64,000 nucleotides of DNA from Deltaproteobacteria bacterium (GTDB taxonomy: Bacteria > Myxococcota_A > Polyangia > JAAYKL01), in NCBI GenBank assembly GCA_030595125.1, contig JAUVDV010000011.1, positions 16,726-80,725 of the forward strand, read 5' to 3'. Each line of letters starts with the position of its first letter. Position 1 is the first letter of the stretch. Shown in pieces: positions 8,447 through 16,967 of the stretch. A model generated the notes under the pieces. The model ran no database searches. It was given only the letters and a program-made list of their open reading frames with translations, and had not been told where the DNA came from. Both the position numbers and the translations under genes were made by a program.

Positions 8447-9014
8447 TTTTCATCTCCCGGGTAGCGGCCACCCCTCTTTTGTCAAACAGATAACGATGGA
8501 ACTCGCCGTGGAATTCGTCCTTGTGGCAGTCCACACACTTCCTTTTTCCATCCATGCGCTGGTACGCCCGGTGGGCGATAATCATTTTGATCGACCCGCC
8601 ACCCGGAGTGAGGTTGTCGTGGCATCTTCTGCACGCGCTGTCGTGAGAGTGCTTGCGGGCGCTCTCCTTTAACCCTTCCCAATCCATCTCATACGGATCC
8701 GCCTCCCCGAACAGGTGGGCCCAGATGTCTGTAACGCCGTCACGGGTCTTGGTGCGAATCATGGGAAGAATGTCGGGTTCGATGTGGCAGTCCGAGCACT
8801 TCGCCACAATGCCGTGCTCGTTTTGATAGTGTGGGGACTTCATCCAACCCTGCTCGGCGACGAGCTGCATCTCATGACAGGAGGTGCAGAACTCCGTGGT
8901 CGACGTGATGACTATCGTCTGACCAACGGCCAAAATCCCCAGCGCGCCGACAAGCGCTCCTGCGGCGAGCAGCCTGAATGTCTTTGTCTTCAGAAAAGAA
9001 AGTATCTTGCCCAA
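8436..9014 (-). CDS. NapC/NrfH-type tetraheme cytochrome c (quinol dehydrogenase)
   Basis: 192 aa, one N-terminal membrane helix (FRLLAAGALVGALGILAVG) followed by a periplasmic domain with four CxxCH sites (CTSCH, CSDCH, CRRCH, CVDCH). FCTSCHEM is characteristic of NapC/NrfH/NirT proteins, which pass electrons from menaquinol to a periplasmic reductase. Its partner is the overlapping octaheme gene. The start is TTG at 9014, directly after the TAG of cysE and 10 bases behind GGAGG, so translation appears coupled to cysE. Confidence 0.9.
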   Translation of the reverse strand: MGKILSFLKTKTFRLLAAGALVGALGILAVGQTIVITSTTEFCTSCHEMQLVAEQGWMKSPHYQNEHGIVAKCSDCHIEPDILPMIRTKTRDGVTDIWAHLFGEADPYEMDWEGLKESARKHSHDSACRRCHDNLTPGGGSIKMIIAHRAYQRMDGKRKCVDCHKDEFHGEFHRYLFDKRGVAATREMKNEK

Positions 9015-9932
9015 CTATATTCCGCCTCCACGCTCGAATCGATCTTGCCGGACCTGGGCCTGGGTAATGCGACTTTCAGGGGACACACTTCGAGTTAACC
9101 ATACATTACCCCCGATTACCGATCCACGCCCGATGGTCACCCTTCCGAGAATCGTTGCGCCCGAATAAATGACGGCATCGTCTTCCACGACAGGATGGCG
9201 CTGGATCCCCTTTATCGGGTTGCCGTTCTCGTCGAGGGGCAGGCTCTTGGCGCCCAGCGTGACGCCTTGGTAGATACGCACGCGGTCGCCGATCTCGCAG
9301 GTCTCGCCGATGACCACTCCGGTGCCGTGATCGATGAAAAACTTCTCACCGATGGTGGCCCCCGGATGGATGTCGATTCCGGTGATGCTGTGGGCGTGCT
9401 CGGTGATGATTCGCGGGATGAGCGGCACCTCCAGGAGATACAGCTCGTGGGCCAGCCGGTAGTTTGTAATCGCCTGGATACCCGGATAACAGAAGATCGC
9501 CTCACCGGCGCTTGTGGCTGCCGGATCGCCCTCGTAGGCTGCCGCGACGTCAGTGGAAAGGAGCGCGCGGATGCGCGGCAAGCGGGAGAGGAACGTATGC
9601 GTGATGCTCATGGACTCGTCTTCGCATTCGGCGCAGCGGTACGTTGTGTCCTGCGGGCAGACAAAGCACAGACCTCGCCGGATCTGTTCCTGCAGAGTCC
9701 GAAGCACCCGGTCGAGGGTCGACCCGAGATGGAACTGCAGGCTCTGCGCGCTCAGCTCGGATGTGCCGAAGTACCCGGGAAAGAGGACCGAACGGAGATC
9801 TTCTACCATGTCGATGAGCACGTTCCTCGACGGCAGGTCTGCTCTTCGGTTCCCCCGCAATAGCCATCGGGACTCACCGTTGCACTGGCTGCAAAGCTCG
9901 TCGACAACTTCTTTCAGATCTATTTCACTCAT
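9015..9932 (-). CDS. cysE: Serine O-acetyltransferase
   Basis: 305 aa. Makes O-acetylserine from serine and acetyl-CoA. A helical N-terminal region (~1-160) is followed by a left-handed beta-helix of hexapeptide repeats. Hallmarks are [22 protein letters not shown] (catalytic His) and [13 protein letters not shown]. It contains [15 protein letters not shown] in the helical region, a four-Cys pattern not typical of E. coli CysE but seen in longer EpsC-type enzymes. ATG 9932 is preferred to the adjacent GTG; it overlaps the cysK stop by 8 bases. Confidence 0.93.
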   Translation of the reverse strand: MSEIDLKEVVDELCSQCNGESRWLLRGNRRADLPSRNVLIDMVEDLRSVLFPGYFGTSELSAQSLQFHLGSTLDRVLRTLQEQIRRGLCFVCPQDTTYRCAECEDESMSITHTFLSRLPRIRALLSTDVAAAYEGDPAATSAGEAIFCYPGIQAITNYRLAHELYLLEVPLIPRIITEHAHSITGIDIHPGATIGEKFFIDHGTGVVIGETCEIGDRVRIYQGVTLGAKSLPLDENGNPIKGIQRHPVVEDDAVIYSGATILGRVTIGRGSVIGGNVWLTRSVSPESRITQAQVRQDRFERGGGI

Positions 9933-10860
9933 CACCGTCCTCGAAAAGCCATGTTGAAAGATAGCGCTCGCCCGTGTCCGGCACGATCGCGACGATCATC
10001 TTTTCCTCGTTTTCCGGTCGCTTCGCGAGTTCGAGCGCGGCCCAGACATTTGCTCCTGACGAGATACCGGCGAGGATGCCCTCTTCCCTGGCGAGTCGAC
10101 GGGCCATCTTGCCGGCGTCCTCATGCCGCACCTTGATGATCTCGTCCAGGATGTCCGCGTTCAGTACCTCGGGCACAAATCCCGCGCCGATGCCCTGGAT
10201 CTTGTGGGGACCGGGCTGCCCGCCGGACAGCACCGCCGATTCGACCGGCTCTACCGCGACCGCCTGGAAGCCGGGCTTGCGATCCTTGAGCGCCTCGGCC
10301 ACCCCGGTGATCGTTCCTCCGGTTCCCACCCCGGCGACCAGGATGTCCACATTGCCGTCGGTGTCTGCCCAGATCTCCTGCGCGGTGGTTCGACGATGGA
10401 CCTCGGGATTGGCCGGGTTCGAAAACTGCTGCAGCATTATGTAAGAGTCGTTCGCCTCGACGAGTTCCGTTGCCTTGTCGATCGCCCCCTTCATGCCCTG
10501 CGCGCCCGGTGTGAGCGCGATCTTTGCGCCGAATGCCACAAGGAGCTTGCGGCGTTCGATGCTCATCGTGTCAGGCATGGTCAATACGAGCCGGTATCCC
10601 CGAGCCGCGCAGATGAATGCGAGGGCGATTCCCGTGTTGCCGCTGGTCGGTTCCACGATCACGGTGTCTTCTTTGATGAGCCCGTCGCGTTCGGCTGCCT
10701 CGATCATGGCCAGGCCGATTCTGTCCTTGACGCTGGAACACGGGTTGAACGACTCGACTTTTACAAGAACGTCTGCATTGAGCTCGCCCGTCACGCGGTT
10801 CAAACGCAAGATGGGTGTCCGGCCCACGAGATCGGTAATACTGCCAGCAATTTGCCCCAT
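9925..10860 (-). CDS. cysK: Cysteine synthase (O-acetylserine sulfhydrylase)
   Basis: 311 aa, full length. PLP enzyme making cysteine from O-acetylserine and sulfide. [11 protein letters not shown] carries the PLP lysine; [12 protein letters not shown] is the substrate-binding loop; [10 protein letters not shown] is the PLP phosphate loop. It is first in a tight cysK-cysE-tetraheme-octaheme run with overlapping ends. The short upstream gap holds a CATTAA/TTAATG inverted repeat (10885-10904), a possible regulator site. Confidence 0.96.
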   Translation of the reverse strand: MGQIAGSITDLVGRTPILRLNRVTGELNADVLVKVESFNPCSSVKDRIGLAMIEAAERDGLIKEDTVIVEPTSGNTGIALAFICAARGYRLVLTMPDTMSIERRKLLVAFGAKIALTPGAQGMKGAIDKATELVEANDSYIMLQQFSNPANPEVHRRTTAQEIWADTDGNVDILVAGVGTGGTITGVAEALKDRKPGFQAVAVEPVESAVLSGGQPGPHKIQGIGAGFVPEVLNADILDEIIKVRHEDAGKMARRLAREEGILAGISSGANVWAALELAKRPENEEKMIVAIVPDTGERYLSTWLFEDGDE

Positions 10861-10884
10861 CAGGTACCTCTCTATTTATCTCTA

Positions 10885-10904
10885 CATTAATGTCCATCTT
10901 AATG
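10885..10904. promoter_or_regulatory. Inverted repeat upstream of cysK, possible operator
   Basis: CATTAA (10885-10890), 8-base spacer, TTAATG (10899-10904): perfect 6-bp arms in an AT-rich stretch 25-44 bases before the cysK start. The position suits a repressor such as an Rrf2-type regulator of cysteine genes, but no specific factor can be named. Confidence 0.4.
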
Positions 10905-10923
10905 GTAGGCATTCATCGGGGAG

Positions 10924-11334
10924 TCAATTGTTTTCTGCGCCTTCCTCGATCCATTGCTTGAGGGCCTGGATCCGATCCTCGGTGAGGGCCGGGAATATCT
11001 TCGGCGGCATGTTGGGCACAGCCGTCTTCTCCACCGAGGTGATAATCTTGCTGCCTTCAGGATCGCCGGGCCTGATGAAACCGGCGGTCTTGCCGCCCTT
11101 CACCACGTCTTCGTAGTTGAGGATGCTCAGATCTCCGTCCGCGTCCTCGCCGTGGCAGCGGATGCAGTGATCCATCAAGATGGGATGGACGGTCTTTGAG
11201 AATGAGATCTTTCCCTCGTCCGTCTTGTTCACCTCGATAGGATCGGTGCTTCCGCCGGCCGAGGCGCAACTTGTCAACGCAAGCGACAGCGCCGGCAGCG
11301 CCGTCAACGCGACGATAATGATCGTTTTTTTCAC
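10924..11334 (-). CDS. Lipoprotein c-type cytochrome (single haem)
   Basis: 136 aa. N-terminal lipoprotein signal with lipobox LTSC at about residue 22, then one haem site CIRCH and a distal Met candidate in NMPPKIFPALTEDRI. The arrangement PILMDHCIRCHG, then LKQWIEEGA, matches small cytochrome c domains of the PSD1/planctomycete type. Start chosen as GTG 11334 because AAGGAGG lies 8 bases upstream; an earlier in-frame start at 11364 lacks this. Could carry electrons in the periplasm for the haem enzymes downstream. Confidence 0.82.
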   Translation of the reverse strand: MKKTIIIVALTALPALSLALTSCASAGGSTDPIEVNKTDEGKISFSKTVHPILMDHCIRCHGEDADGDLSILNYEDVVKGGKTAGFIRPGDPEGSKIITSVEKTAVPNMPPKIFPALTEDRIQALKQWIEEGAENN

Positions 11335-11373
11335 GTCAAACCTCCTTTTGGAAAAATGGGTCATCGAACATTT

Positions 11374-11994
11374 TTACTTTGCAAAACGGAACGTAGCATC
11401 GAGGGTTCCGCCCGCGACAAGGCCGCGGTGGTTGTCCGGATCGTCGACCGAAAACAGGGGCGCCACGTAGGGGCTCAGGCCGAGCTGGAAATTGAAGGTT
11501 TTACCCGGGCGCTTGAAGTCGAGTCCAAAGTAGCCTCCAATCCGTGGCCCCAGAGCCCAGAAAGACGGTCCCCGCTCTTCGCCGGAGGGTCCCGATTTGT
11601 AATCCGGTCCGTAGTGCAGGGCGATTCCGAGGCTCGGACCCACGATGATATCGACGTCTCCCCCTTGCGGATGCCTGAAGTTCAGGACGACCTCCGGTTC
11701 GAATTGCAACATCTTGAAAGCCGCGGCAAAGAGAATCGGTCTCATGAGCGGCACATTTACCAGGACGCTGATTTGTTCGGTGACTCCGATTTCGGTAAAA
11801 ACCGAGATCTCCAACGCCATCCCCCCCTTTGCTCCGGGAGGGCTTGCCACGCACATCCTCACGTCGTCATAGCGTGCGCCGGCCTGTGCCTTGATGCCGA
11901 AAACTACCTGATCGCTATATGATTGCTCCTGAGCGCTGCTGTTGGCCGGGAATGTGACCAGGACCAACATCGCGATAAAAAGCATTTTGGCCAT
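11374..11994 (-). CDS. Outer-membrane beta-barrel-like protein, unknown function
   Basis: 206 aa. Signal peptide MAKMLFIAMLVLVTFPANSSA, then alternating beta-strand pattern rich in Gly and aromatics, ending in a strand with terminal AFxFAK-like residues (LDATFRFAK). This suggests a small outer-membrane barrel. I do not recognise the family. ATG 11994 overlaps the stop of the thioesterase gene (ATGA), so the two are coupled. Confidence 0.65.
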   Translation of the reverse strand: MAKMLFIAMLVLVTFPANSSAQEQSYSDQVVFGIKAQAGARYDDVRMCVASPPGAKGGMALEISVFTEIGVTEQISVLVNVPLMRPILFAAAFKMLQFEPEVVLNFRHPQGGDVDIIVGPSLGIALHYGPDYKSGPSGEERGPSFWALGPRIGGYFGLDFKRPGKTFNFQLGLSPYVAPLFSVDDPDNHRGLVAGGTLDATFRFAK

Positions 11995-12467
11995 CACGTT
12001 GTCTCTTGTCTGTGTTCCAACATCCTTTGGTGGATTGCCCGTGTTTCTTCCCAATCCTTTTTCTCTTCATCTGTGCTCGGCTCGAAACTCGGTACCCGTT
12101 GGGGTTTGCTGTCGGCGTCGATCGCCACCATGAACACAGTTCCGACGCAGCAGGGGCGGCGATCCCAATGCGCCTTGTCCAGGGCAAAGACCTGCACTTT
12201 CACTCCGCAGGTGTGAGTGGAGACATAGACCACCTGCGCCACCACTTCGGCGATTTCGCCCTTCTTGACAGCGGCTCGAAACTCGAGCGTATCCAGAGAG
12301 GCGGTGACGAAATTACAGCGCGCAAAACGCGCAGCTGCCAGGCCGGCTGCCCTGTCGACCAGGGCCAGGATCTTGCCGCCGAAAGCTGTTCCGTACGGAT
12401 TGGTGTCGCCCGGAAAAATTTCTTCAAAGATAGAGATAGGCGATGTATCGAGATCGCTTTTCTTCAT
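11994..12467 (-). CDS. Acyl-CoA thioesterase, hotdog fold (YciA type)
   Basis: 157 aa, the usual length of a single-hotdog acyl-CoA hydrolase. The central motif NPYGTAFGGKILALVDRAAG matches the hotdog helix and active-site Asp of YciA/acyl-CoA thioester hydrolases; VTASLDTLEFRAAVKKGEI follows as expected. Substrate unknown. Upstream (minus direction) lies a hairpin and a sigma-54-like promoter at 12525-12540, back to back with the block 2 promoter. Confidence 0.88.
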   Translation of the reverse strand: MKKSDLDTSPISIFEEIFPGDTNPYGTAFGGKILALVDRAAGLAAARFARCNFVTASLDTLEFRAAVKKGEIAEVVAQVVYVSTHTCGVKVQVFALDKAHWDRRPCCVGTVFMVAIDADSKPQRVPSFEPSTDEEKKDWEETRAIHQRMLEHRQETT

Positions 12468-12503
12468 TTCAAAATCCTCAAGACTTCTCAGGCGAAGCCG
12501 ATT

Positions 12504-12521
12504 GCCTGACCACTGTCAGGC
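12504..12521 (-). other. Hairpin in the leader of the thioesterase transcript
   Basis: GCCTGAC (12504-12510), CACT, GTCAGGC (12515-12521): perfect 7-bp arms with a 4-base loop. It lies between the minus-strand promoter at 12525-12540 and the thioesterase start, so near the transcript's 5' end. Role unknown: operator, mRNA stabiliser or attenuator are all possible. Confidence 0.5.
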
Positions 12522-12524
12522 GTT

Positions 12525-12540
12525 TGCATACAACATGCCA
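12525..12540 (-). promoter_or_regulatory. Sigma-54-like promoter, minus strand
   Basis: Minus strand reads TGGCAT-GTTGT-ATGCA, GG-N10-GC kept, one mismatch in each element. It points toward the thioesterase gene 58 bases away and shares the 12541-12706 region with the divergent block 2 promoter. The gap 12468-12770 (303 bases) is therefore filled by a leader hairpin, two promoters and an activator-site cluster. Confidence 0.5.
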
Positions 12541-12601
12541 GGACGGGTACCCGGAATTTACCTGGAATTACTGGTCATCATGCCCCAAATATTGGAATAA
12601 C

Positions 12602-12634
12602 GAGACAGTTATTTTGAGACAGACCATGTCTCAA
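12602..12634. promoter_or_regulatory. Candidate activator site: CGAGACA plus TGAGACA-N5-TGTCTCA palindrome
   Basis: CGAGACA at 12602-12608, TGAGACA at 12616-12622 and its reverse complement TGTCTCA at 12628-12634. The palindrome extends to 8-bp arms (TTGAGACA/TGTCTCAA). It lies 73-105 bases upstream of the sigma-54 promoter at 12707. Same heptamer as at 1993-2025 and 17586-17604. Confidence 0.6.
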
Positions 12635-12706
12635 TAAGCGGATGTAGAAGTCGACTCGCCGCGACAACGCGTTGAAATGATTAGTAGACTTCGGTAACAG
12701 GGCAGT

Positions 12707-12722
12707 GGCACACTGATTGCGT
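12707..12722 (+). promoter_or_regulatory. Sigma-54 (-24/-12) promoter
   Basis: TGGCAC-ACTGA-TTGCG, a near-consensus -24/-12 pair (GG 12708, GC 12720, 10 bases between). The next start codon is ATG 12771, giving a leader of about 40 bases. Confidence 0.85.
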
Positions 12723-12770
12723 AAAGGGGAACCGTCAAAAAAACAAGCCTGAACGTGGGAGGGGTGCGCT

Positions 12771-13286
12771 ATGTCGAACGAAGCGATAGAGAAGGTGGCC
12801 GATGGCCTGTTGAAGGCGATACGTGCCGAACGGGAAGGTCAGCATTTCTACCTGATGGCTGCAAAGACGTGCCAGGATCCCATGGGACGGGAGGTCTTCG
12901 AGCAGCTGGCCGCAGAAGAACTCGGCCATGCAAAATTTCTGCAAATGCAATATCAGTCCGTGCTCGACACCGGCAAGCCCGACGAGAACCTCAAGCTCGG
13001 ACCACAAATGGATCTCTCGGGGCCGAATCCGATTTTTTCCGATCAAATCCGGTCCCGCCTGAAGGATGCCCATTTCGAGATGACCGCGTTGTCGGTCGGC
13101 GCGCAGCTCGAGCTCGACGCCCAGAAGTATTACCTGGAAAGGGCGGCCGAATCGGAGGTTATTTATATCAAGACGTTCTATTCGGAGCTCGCCGACTGGG
13201 AGGCGGGCCACTACCGCGCCCTGCTCACCCAACAGGAATCGCTCAAAGAGGATTACTGGTCGGGTGATGGGTTTGCTCCGTTCTAG
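12771..13286 (+). CDS. Ferritin-like (rubrerythrin-type) diiron protein
   Basis: 171 aa. Two diiron half-sites: Glu in AEREGQHFYLMAA and ExxH in EELGH; Glu in LELDAQKYYLERAAE and ExxH in WEAGH. No rubredoxin domain. The closest family description is rubrerythrin/YhjR-like ferritin-like proteins. It leads a sigma-54 block in which the following genes make a ketoacid:ferredoxin oxidoreductase and a flavin/2Fe-2S reductase, so it may receive electrons from them (inference). RBS GGGAGGGG precedes the ATG. Confidence 0.88.
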   Translation: MSNEAIEKVADGLLKAIRAEREGQHFYLMAAKTCQDPMGREVFEQLAAEELGHAKFLQMQYQSVLDTGKPDENLKLGPQMDLSGPNPIFSDQIRSRLKDAHFEMTALSVGAQLELDAQKYYLERAAESEVIYIKTFYSELADWEAGHYRALLTQQESLKEDYWSGDGFAPF

Positions 13287-13305
13287 GTGAAAAGAGAGTG
13301 AAAAA

Positions 13306-15198
13306 ATGGCCAAGTTGAAAGACATGTTGGTGAAGCGCGAGTCGTGGTCTGACCTGATTATGGGCAACTACGCGGTTGCCAGGGCGATGATCGACACCGG
13401 GACCAGGGTGATCACCACCTTCCCCGGGTCTCCGACGCCGGAGATCGCGGCGGCCCTCGATTCGGTCGACAGGGACAAGCGCGATTACTACTTCGAGTAC
13501 TCCACCAACGAGAAGGTGGCCCTGGAGGTTGCGGCGGGAGCCTCGCTGAACGGGCATCTCTCCACCGTCTTTTTCAAGTCGGTGGGGTTGAACGTGGCGT
13601 CTGACTCCCTCATACAGCTGGCGCTGATGGAGCTGATCGGCGGCATGGTGATCATTCTCGGTGACGACCCGGGAGCAAACTCGTCCCAGAACGAGCAGGA
13701 CAACCGATGGTTTGCCAGAATGTCGTACATCCCGATGCTGGAGCCGGCCAATCCCCAGGAGGCATACGACATGTACCGGGAGGCGGTCAGGCTCTCGAAG
13801 GAGCGAAGGATCCCGATCTTTCTGCGCATGACGACCCACGTGTGTCACGCGCGGGAAGTCGTGAAATTCAATGGCATCGAGACCGGCGCCCCGGACTGGA
13901 CCCCCGGGTTCGACGCTGCCAACGGGCCTTATGTTCCCATCGTCAGCGCCGTCTTCCCGCTCAAGCGAAAGGCTCTGGCCAAGCTGGCCGACTTCGAGGA
14001 GCTGGGCAACGAGTGCAAGCTGAACGAAGCGCTCGCGCCAAACGGTTCGAAACCCGTCGACGGGAAGAGGCTCGGCGTGATCTCCTCTGCGCTTGTGGCA
14101 ATGTCGGTGCTGGAGAATCTCGAAGAAACCAGGGCATCCGTGGATCTGCTCAAACTCGGGATAACCTACCCCCTTCCTCGCAAGATGATCGTCGAATTTC
14201 TGGCCGACCGCGACGAGGTGCTGGTTCTCGAGGAGCTGGATTCGGTGCTGGAGAACGAGATCAAGGCGGCCGCGTGGGATGCCGGCGTCGATTGCAAGAT
14301 CCTCTCTCGGAAGGACCGCGAGGACTTCATGGGCGAGTTGGGGCCCAGAAGGACGATGAAGATCCTGTCCGATGTCTGGCCATCGATTTTTGATGCCCCC
14401 GCCGAGATTGTCCCCTCGAAGGAGATCTCTCCACGACTTCCCCAGATGTGCCCCGGCTGCGGTCACAGATCGGCCTTCCACGCCATTCGCAAGGCCCTCG
14501 AGGACGACACCATAACCGTGGCCGACATCGGCTGCCACTCCCTGGGCTTCATGCCTCCGTACAACATGGGAGAGGTGCTGTTCTCCATGGGACACGGCCT
14601 CTCCACCGCCTCGGGGTTGTCTATTGGAAACGACACGAGAAAGGTGCTCACCTTTATCGGCGACTCCACCCTGATCCACGCGGGGCTGCCGGGAATCGTC
14701 AACGCCGCCAACCACGATCACAATATCACGCTGGTGCTCATGGACAACGGCACCACCGCCATGACCGGTCACCAGCCCCGGTTCGGGTCCGGCGAGGTCG
14801 GGGACAAGATCCCCTTCGTCCCGTTGCTGGAGGCCCTCGGGGTGAAATTCATCAGAGAAACGGACACATACAAACAGGCAACTCTCACCCAGCACATCCG
14901 GGATGCCAACGCTCACAAGGGGTTCGCCATGGTGATCGCGCGGCACCCGTGCATGCTCAAGTTCACGCGTAAACAGCGCAAGGATATGCCAGACTTGAAG
15001 ATGCCGAACGTGCGGGTCGACCAGGAGAAGTGCGAGCGAATTTACGAGTGCGTCGCCGAATTTGGTTGCCCGTCGTTCCAGAAAAACGAGGACGGCTCGG
15101 TGACGGTCAGCGAAGAGCTTTGCATAGGAGATGGTTCTTGCCTGCAGACCTGTCCGGCGCAGGCACTGTGGCGCCCAAAGCCCGGAGGTGGCAAATGA
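13306..15198 (+). CDS. Indolepyruvate:ferredoxin oxidoreductase alpha-like subunit with altered Fe-S ligands
   Basis: 630 aa, normal for IorA. N-terminal pyrimidine-type domain (TTFPGSPTPEIAAAL; YSTNEKVALEVAAGAS), a central domain, and a TPP-binding domain (MCPGCGHRSAF; GDSTLIHAGL; LVLMDNGTTAMTGHQPR). The family oxidises aryl-pyruvates to acyl-CoA, reducing ferredoxin. The C-terminal ferredoxin-like part lacks the second Cys of both clusters: C576-x5-C582-x5-C588-P, and C606-I-G-D609-G-S-C612-x3-C616-P. Asp609 takes the place of the missing Cys, as in Pyrococcus furiosus ferredoxin. Its substrate is therefore less certain than the name suggests. Starts 19 bases after the ferritin-like gene. 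Confidence 0.88.
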   Translation: MAKLKDMLVKRESWSDLIMGNYAVARAMIDTGTRVITTFPGSPTPEIAAALDSVDRDKRDYYFEYSTNEKVALEVAAGASLNGHLSTVFFKSVGLNVASDSLIQLALMELIGGMVIILGDDPGANSSQNEQDNRWFARMSYIPMLEPANPQEAYDMYREAVRLSKERRIPIFLRMTTHVCHAREVVKFNGIETGAPDWTPGFDAANGPYVPIVSAVFPLKRKALAKLADFEELGNECKLNEALAPNGSKPVDGKRLGVISSALVAMSVLENLEETRASVDLLKLGITYPLPRKMIVEFLADRDEVLVLEELDSVLENEIKAAAWDAGVDCKILSRKDREDFMGELGPRRTMKILSDVWPSIFDAPAEIVPSKEISPRLPQMCPGCGHRSAFHAIRKALEDDTITVADIGCHSLGFMPPYNMGEVLFSMGHGLSTASGLSIGNDTRKVLTFIGDSTLIHAGLPGIVNAANHDHNITLVLMDNGTTAMTGHQPRFGSGEVGDKIPFVPLLEALGVKFIRETDTYKQATLTQHIRDANAHKGFAMVIARHPCMLKFTRKQRKDMPDLKMPNVRVDQEKCERIYECVAEFGCPSFQKNEDGSVTVSEELCIGDGSCLQTCPAQALWRPKPGGGK

Positions 15199-15785
15199 GT
15201 TCGTTCAACATTTACATGTGCGGAGTCGGGGGCCAGGGCATCGGCATGCTTGCGGAGGTACTGTCCCGGGCGTGTCTCGACGCCGGTCACAAGATCATGG
15301 GGTGTGACACCCACGGGCTGGCTCAGCGCGGAGGGATCGTCGTCTCCCATCTGCGGATTGGTGTGGAGGCGAGGACTCCACGAGTGCCGGATGGGAATGC
15401 CAATCTGGTGATCGCTCTGGAGCGCCTCGAAGCCCTCCGGGCCGCCGACGCCATGCTCGCAAACAGCGGCACAGTGATTTACTACGATACTATCTATCAG
15501 CCTATTCACGTCCGGATGGGGAAGACGAGCTACCCCGAGGCGGACGCGCTGGAAGAGAAGGTCAAGACCAGGGGCGGCAAGGTGGAGCGCGTTCAACTCG
15601 ATGGCATCGAGGATCCGAGGATGCAGAACGTGGCCCTTCTGGGACGGCTGGCGGCGACGGGTGTCGTCGAAGGGGTGAGCGCACAGATAATCGAGCAGGC
15701 CCTGCGCGATGCATTGCCCGCAAAAGCGCTCGGCGCAAACCTGGCCGTCTTCGAACAGGCGGCTGAGAAAATCGATCAGCAATAG
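15195..15785 (+). CDS. Indolepyruvate oxidoreductase beta-like subunit
   Basis: 196 aa, gamma/beta-type catalytic domain of 2-oxoacid oxidoreductases. MCGVGGQGIGMLAEVLSRA is the family signature near the N-terminus, followed by HGLAQRGGIVVSHLRIG. ATG 15195 overlaps the alpha subunit stop (ATGA), fixing the start; the longer upstream frame is not needed. Works with the alpha subunit as a heterodimer. Confidence 0.9.
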   Translation: MSSFNIYMCGVGGQGIGMLAEVLSRACLDAGHKIMGCDTHGLAQRGGIVVSHLRIGVEARTPRVPDGNANLVIALERLEALRAADAMLANSGTVIYYDTIYQPIHVRMGKTSYPEADALEEKVKTRGGKVERVQLDGIEDPRMQNVALLGRLAATGVVEGVSAQIIEQALRDALPAKALGANLAVFEQAAEKIDQQ

Positions 15786-15806
15786 GCTCGGGTTCAAGAT
15801 TCGGTG

Positions 15807-16940
15807 ATGAAAAACGACAAAGCAAGAATCGAGATAGCCGGTCATCCTCATTACAGTTTTGACGTGGCCGGGGGTGGATCTCTGTTTGAGGCGCTGTGTG
15901 CGCAAAACATCTCCATTCCCTCTGCCTGCGGCGGGCATGGTTTCTGTGGCCTCTGCAGGGTCAAGGTGTTGCGTGGCGGCGGCGAAAGGACGCCTGGCGA
16001 GCAGACGCATATCACCGGCGATCTTGTTCGGGAGGGGATGCGCCTGTCGTGCCAGGTCAAAGTCGAGCAGGATATAGAGATCGAGCTACCGCCCGAGGTG
16101 TTCAATGCAAAGAAGTGGCGTTGCAAGGTGCGATCCAGCCGCAACGTGGCCACTTTCATCAAGGAGATCGTACTCGATCTTCCTGACAACGAGGAGCCGG
16201 CGTTCCGTGCCGGCAGTTATGTTCAAGTCGAGTGCCCGCCCCACACCGTCCGTTATCGGGACTTCGACATCGACGAGAAGTATCGGGGCGAATGGGACAG
16301 GCGCGAACTCTTGCACCATGTCTCGACCTGCGCCCGGACGATTACACGCACATATTCTCTGGCCAACTACCCCGGCGAGCAGGGAATCATCATGCTCAAC
16401 GTGCGCATCGCCGCCCCACCGCGCGAAGCCCTGCACGTCCGTCCGGGTATCGCATCGTCCTATGTCTTCAGCCTCAAACCCGGTGACGAGGTCGACGTCA
16501 GCGGTCCTTTTGGAAACTTCTTTGCCGGGGATACCGATGCAGAGATGTGCTTCGTGGCCGGGGGAGCCGGGATGGCGCCCATGCGTTCACACATATTGGA
16601 TCAGCTCAGACGCCTGAAGACGACGAGGAAGGTGACATTCTGGTACGGCGCGAGGAGTCTCTCGGACGCGTTCTACGTGGATGAATTCGATAGCCTGGCG
16701 CGTGAACACGACAACTTCGACTGGACATTGGCGCTATCTGCTTTGGCTCGCGAAGACAAATGGAAAGGCGACACGGGATTGATCCACCGCGTCCTCCATG
16801 ACAATTATCTGAAGAACCACCCCACGCCGGGAAACATCGAGTACTACCTTTGCGGACCGCCGGCCATGAACGCGGCGGTCACGAAGATGCTGGCGAACCT
16901 GGGAGTCGAAAAGAAGAACATCATGTTCGATGATTTTTAG
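15807..16940 (+). CDS. 2Fe-2S/FAD oxidoreductase resembling NqrF
   Basis: 377 aa. N-terminal plant-type ferredoxin domain (CGGHGFCGLCRVKV, then SCQVKV, giving the C-x5-C-x2-C...C pattern). A ferredoxin-NADP reductase-type FAD domain follows (RTYSLANYP) and an NAD-binding domain (VAGGAGMAPMRSHI; YLCGPPAMN). The ordering and C-terminal IMFDDF match NqrF (Na+-NQR subunit F), but the N-terminal membrane helix of NqrF is absent, so it is probably soluble. ATG 15807 is preferred over GTG 15804. As it follows iorAB, it may link NAD(P)H, the oxidoreductase and the diiron proteins. Confidence 0.87.
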   Translation: MKNDKARIEIAGHPHYSFDVAGGGSLFEALCAQNISIPSACGGHGFCGLCRVKVLRGGGERTPGEQTHITGDLVREGMRLSCQVKVEQDIEIELPPEVFNAKKWRCKVRSSRNVATFIKEIVLDLPDNEEPAFRAGSYVQVECPPHTVRYRDFDIDEKYRGEWDRRELLHHVSTCARTITRTYSLANYPGEQGIIMLNVRIAAPPREALHVRPGIASSYVFSLKPGDEVDVSGPFGNFFAGDTDAEMCFVAGGAGMAPMRSHILDQLRRLKTTRKVTFWYGARSLSDAFYVDEFDSLAREHDNFDWTLALSALAREDKWKGDTGLIHRVLHDNYLKNHPTPGNIEYYLCGPPAMNAAVTKMLANLGVEKKNIMFDDF

Positions 16941-16967
16941 CCGGACTGTTTGATGTGCCGCGCCCTG

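Noticed and set aside
13243..14946. Long open frame on the minus strand (567 codons) opposite the IorA-like gene
   Set aside because: Antisense shadow of a GC-rich gene; the product has no recognisable domain and the plus-strand protein has clear family motifs.
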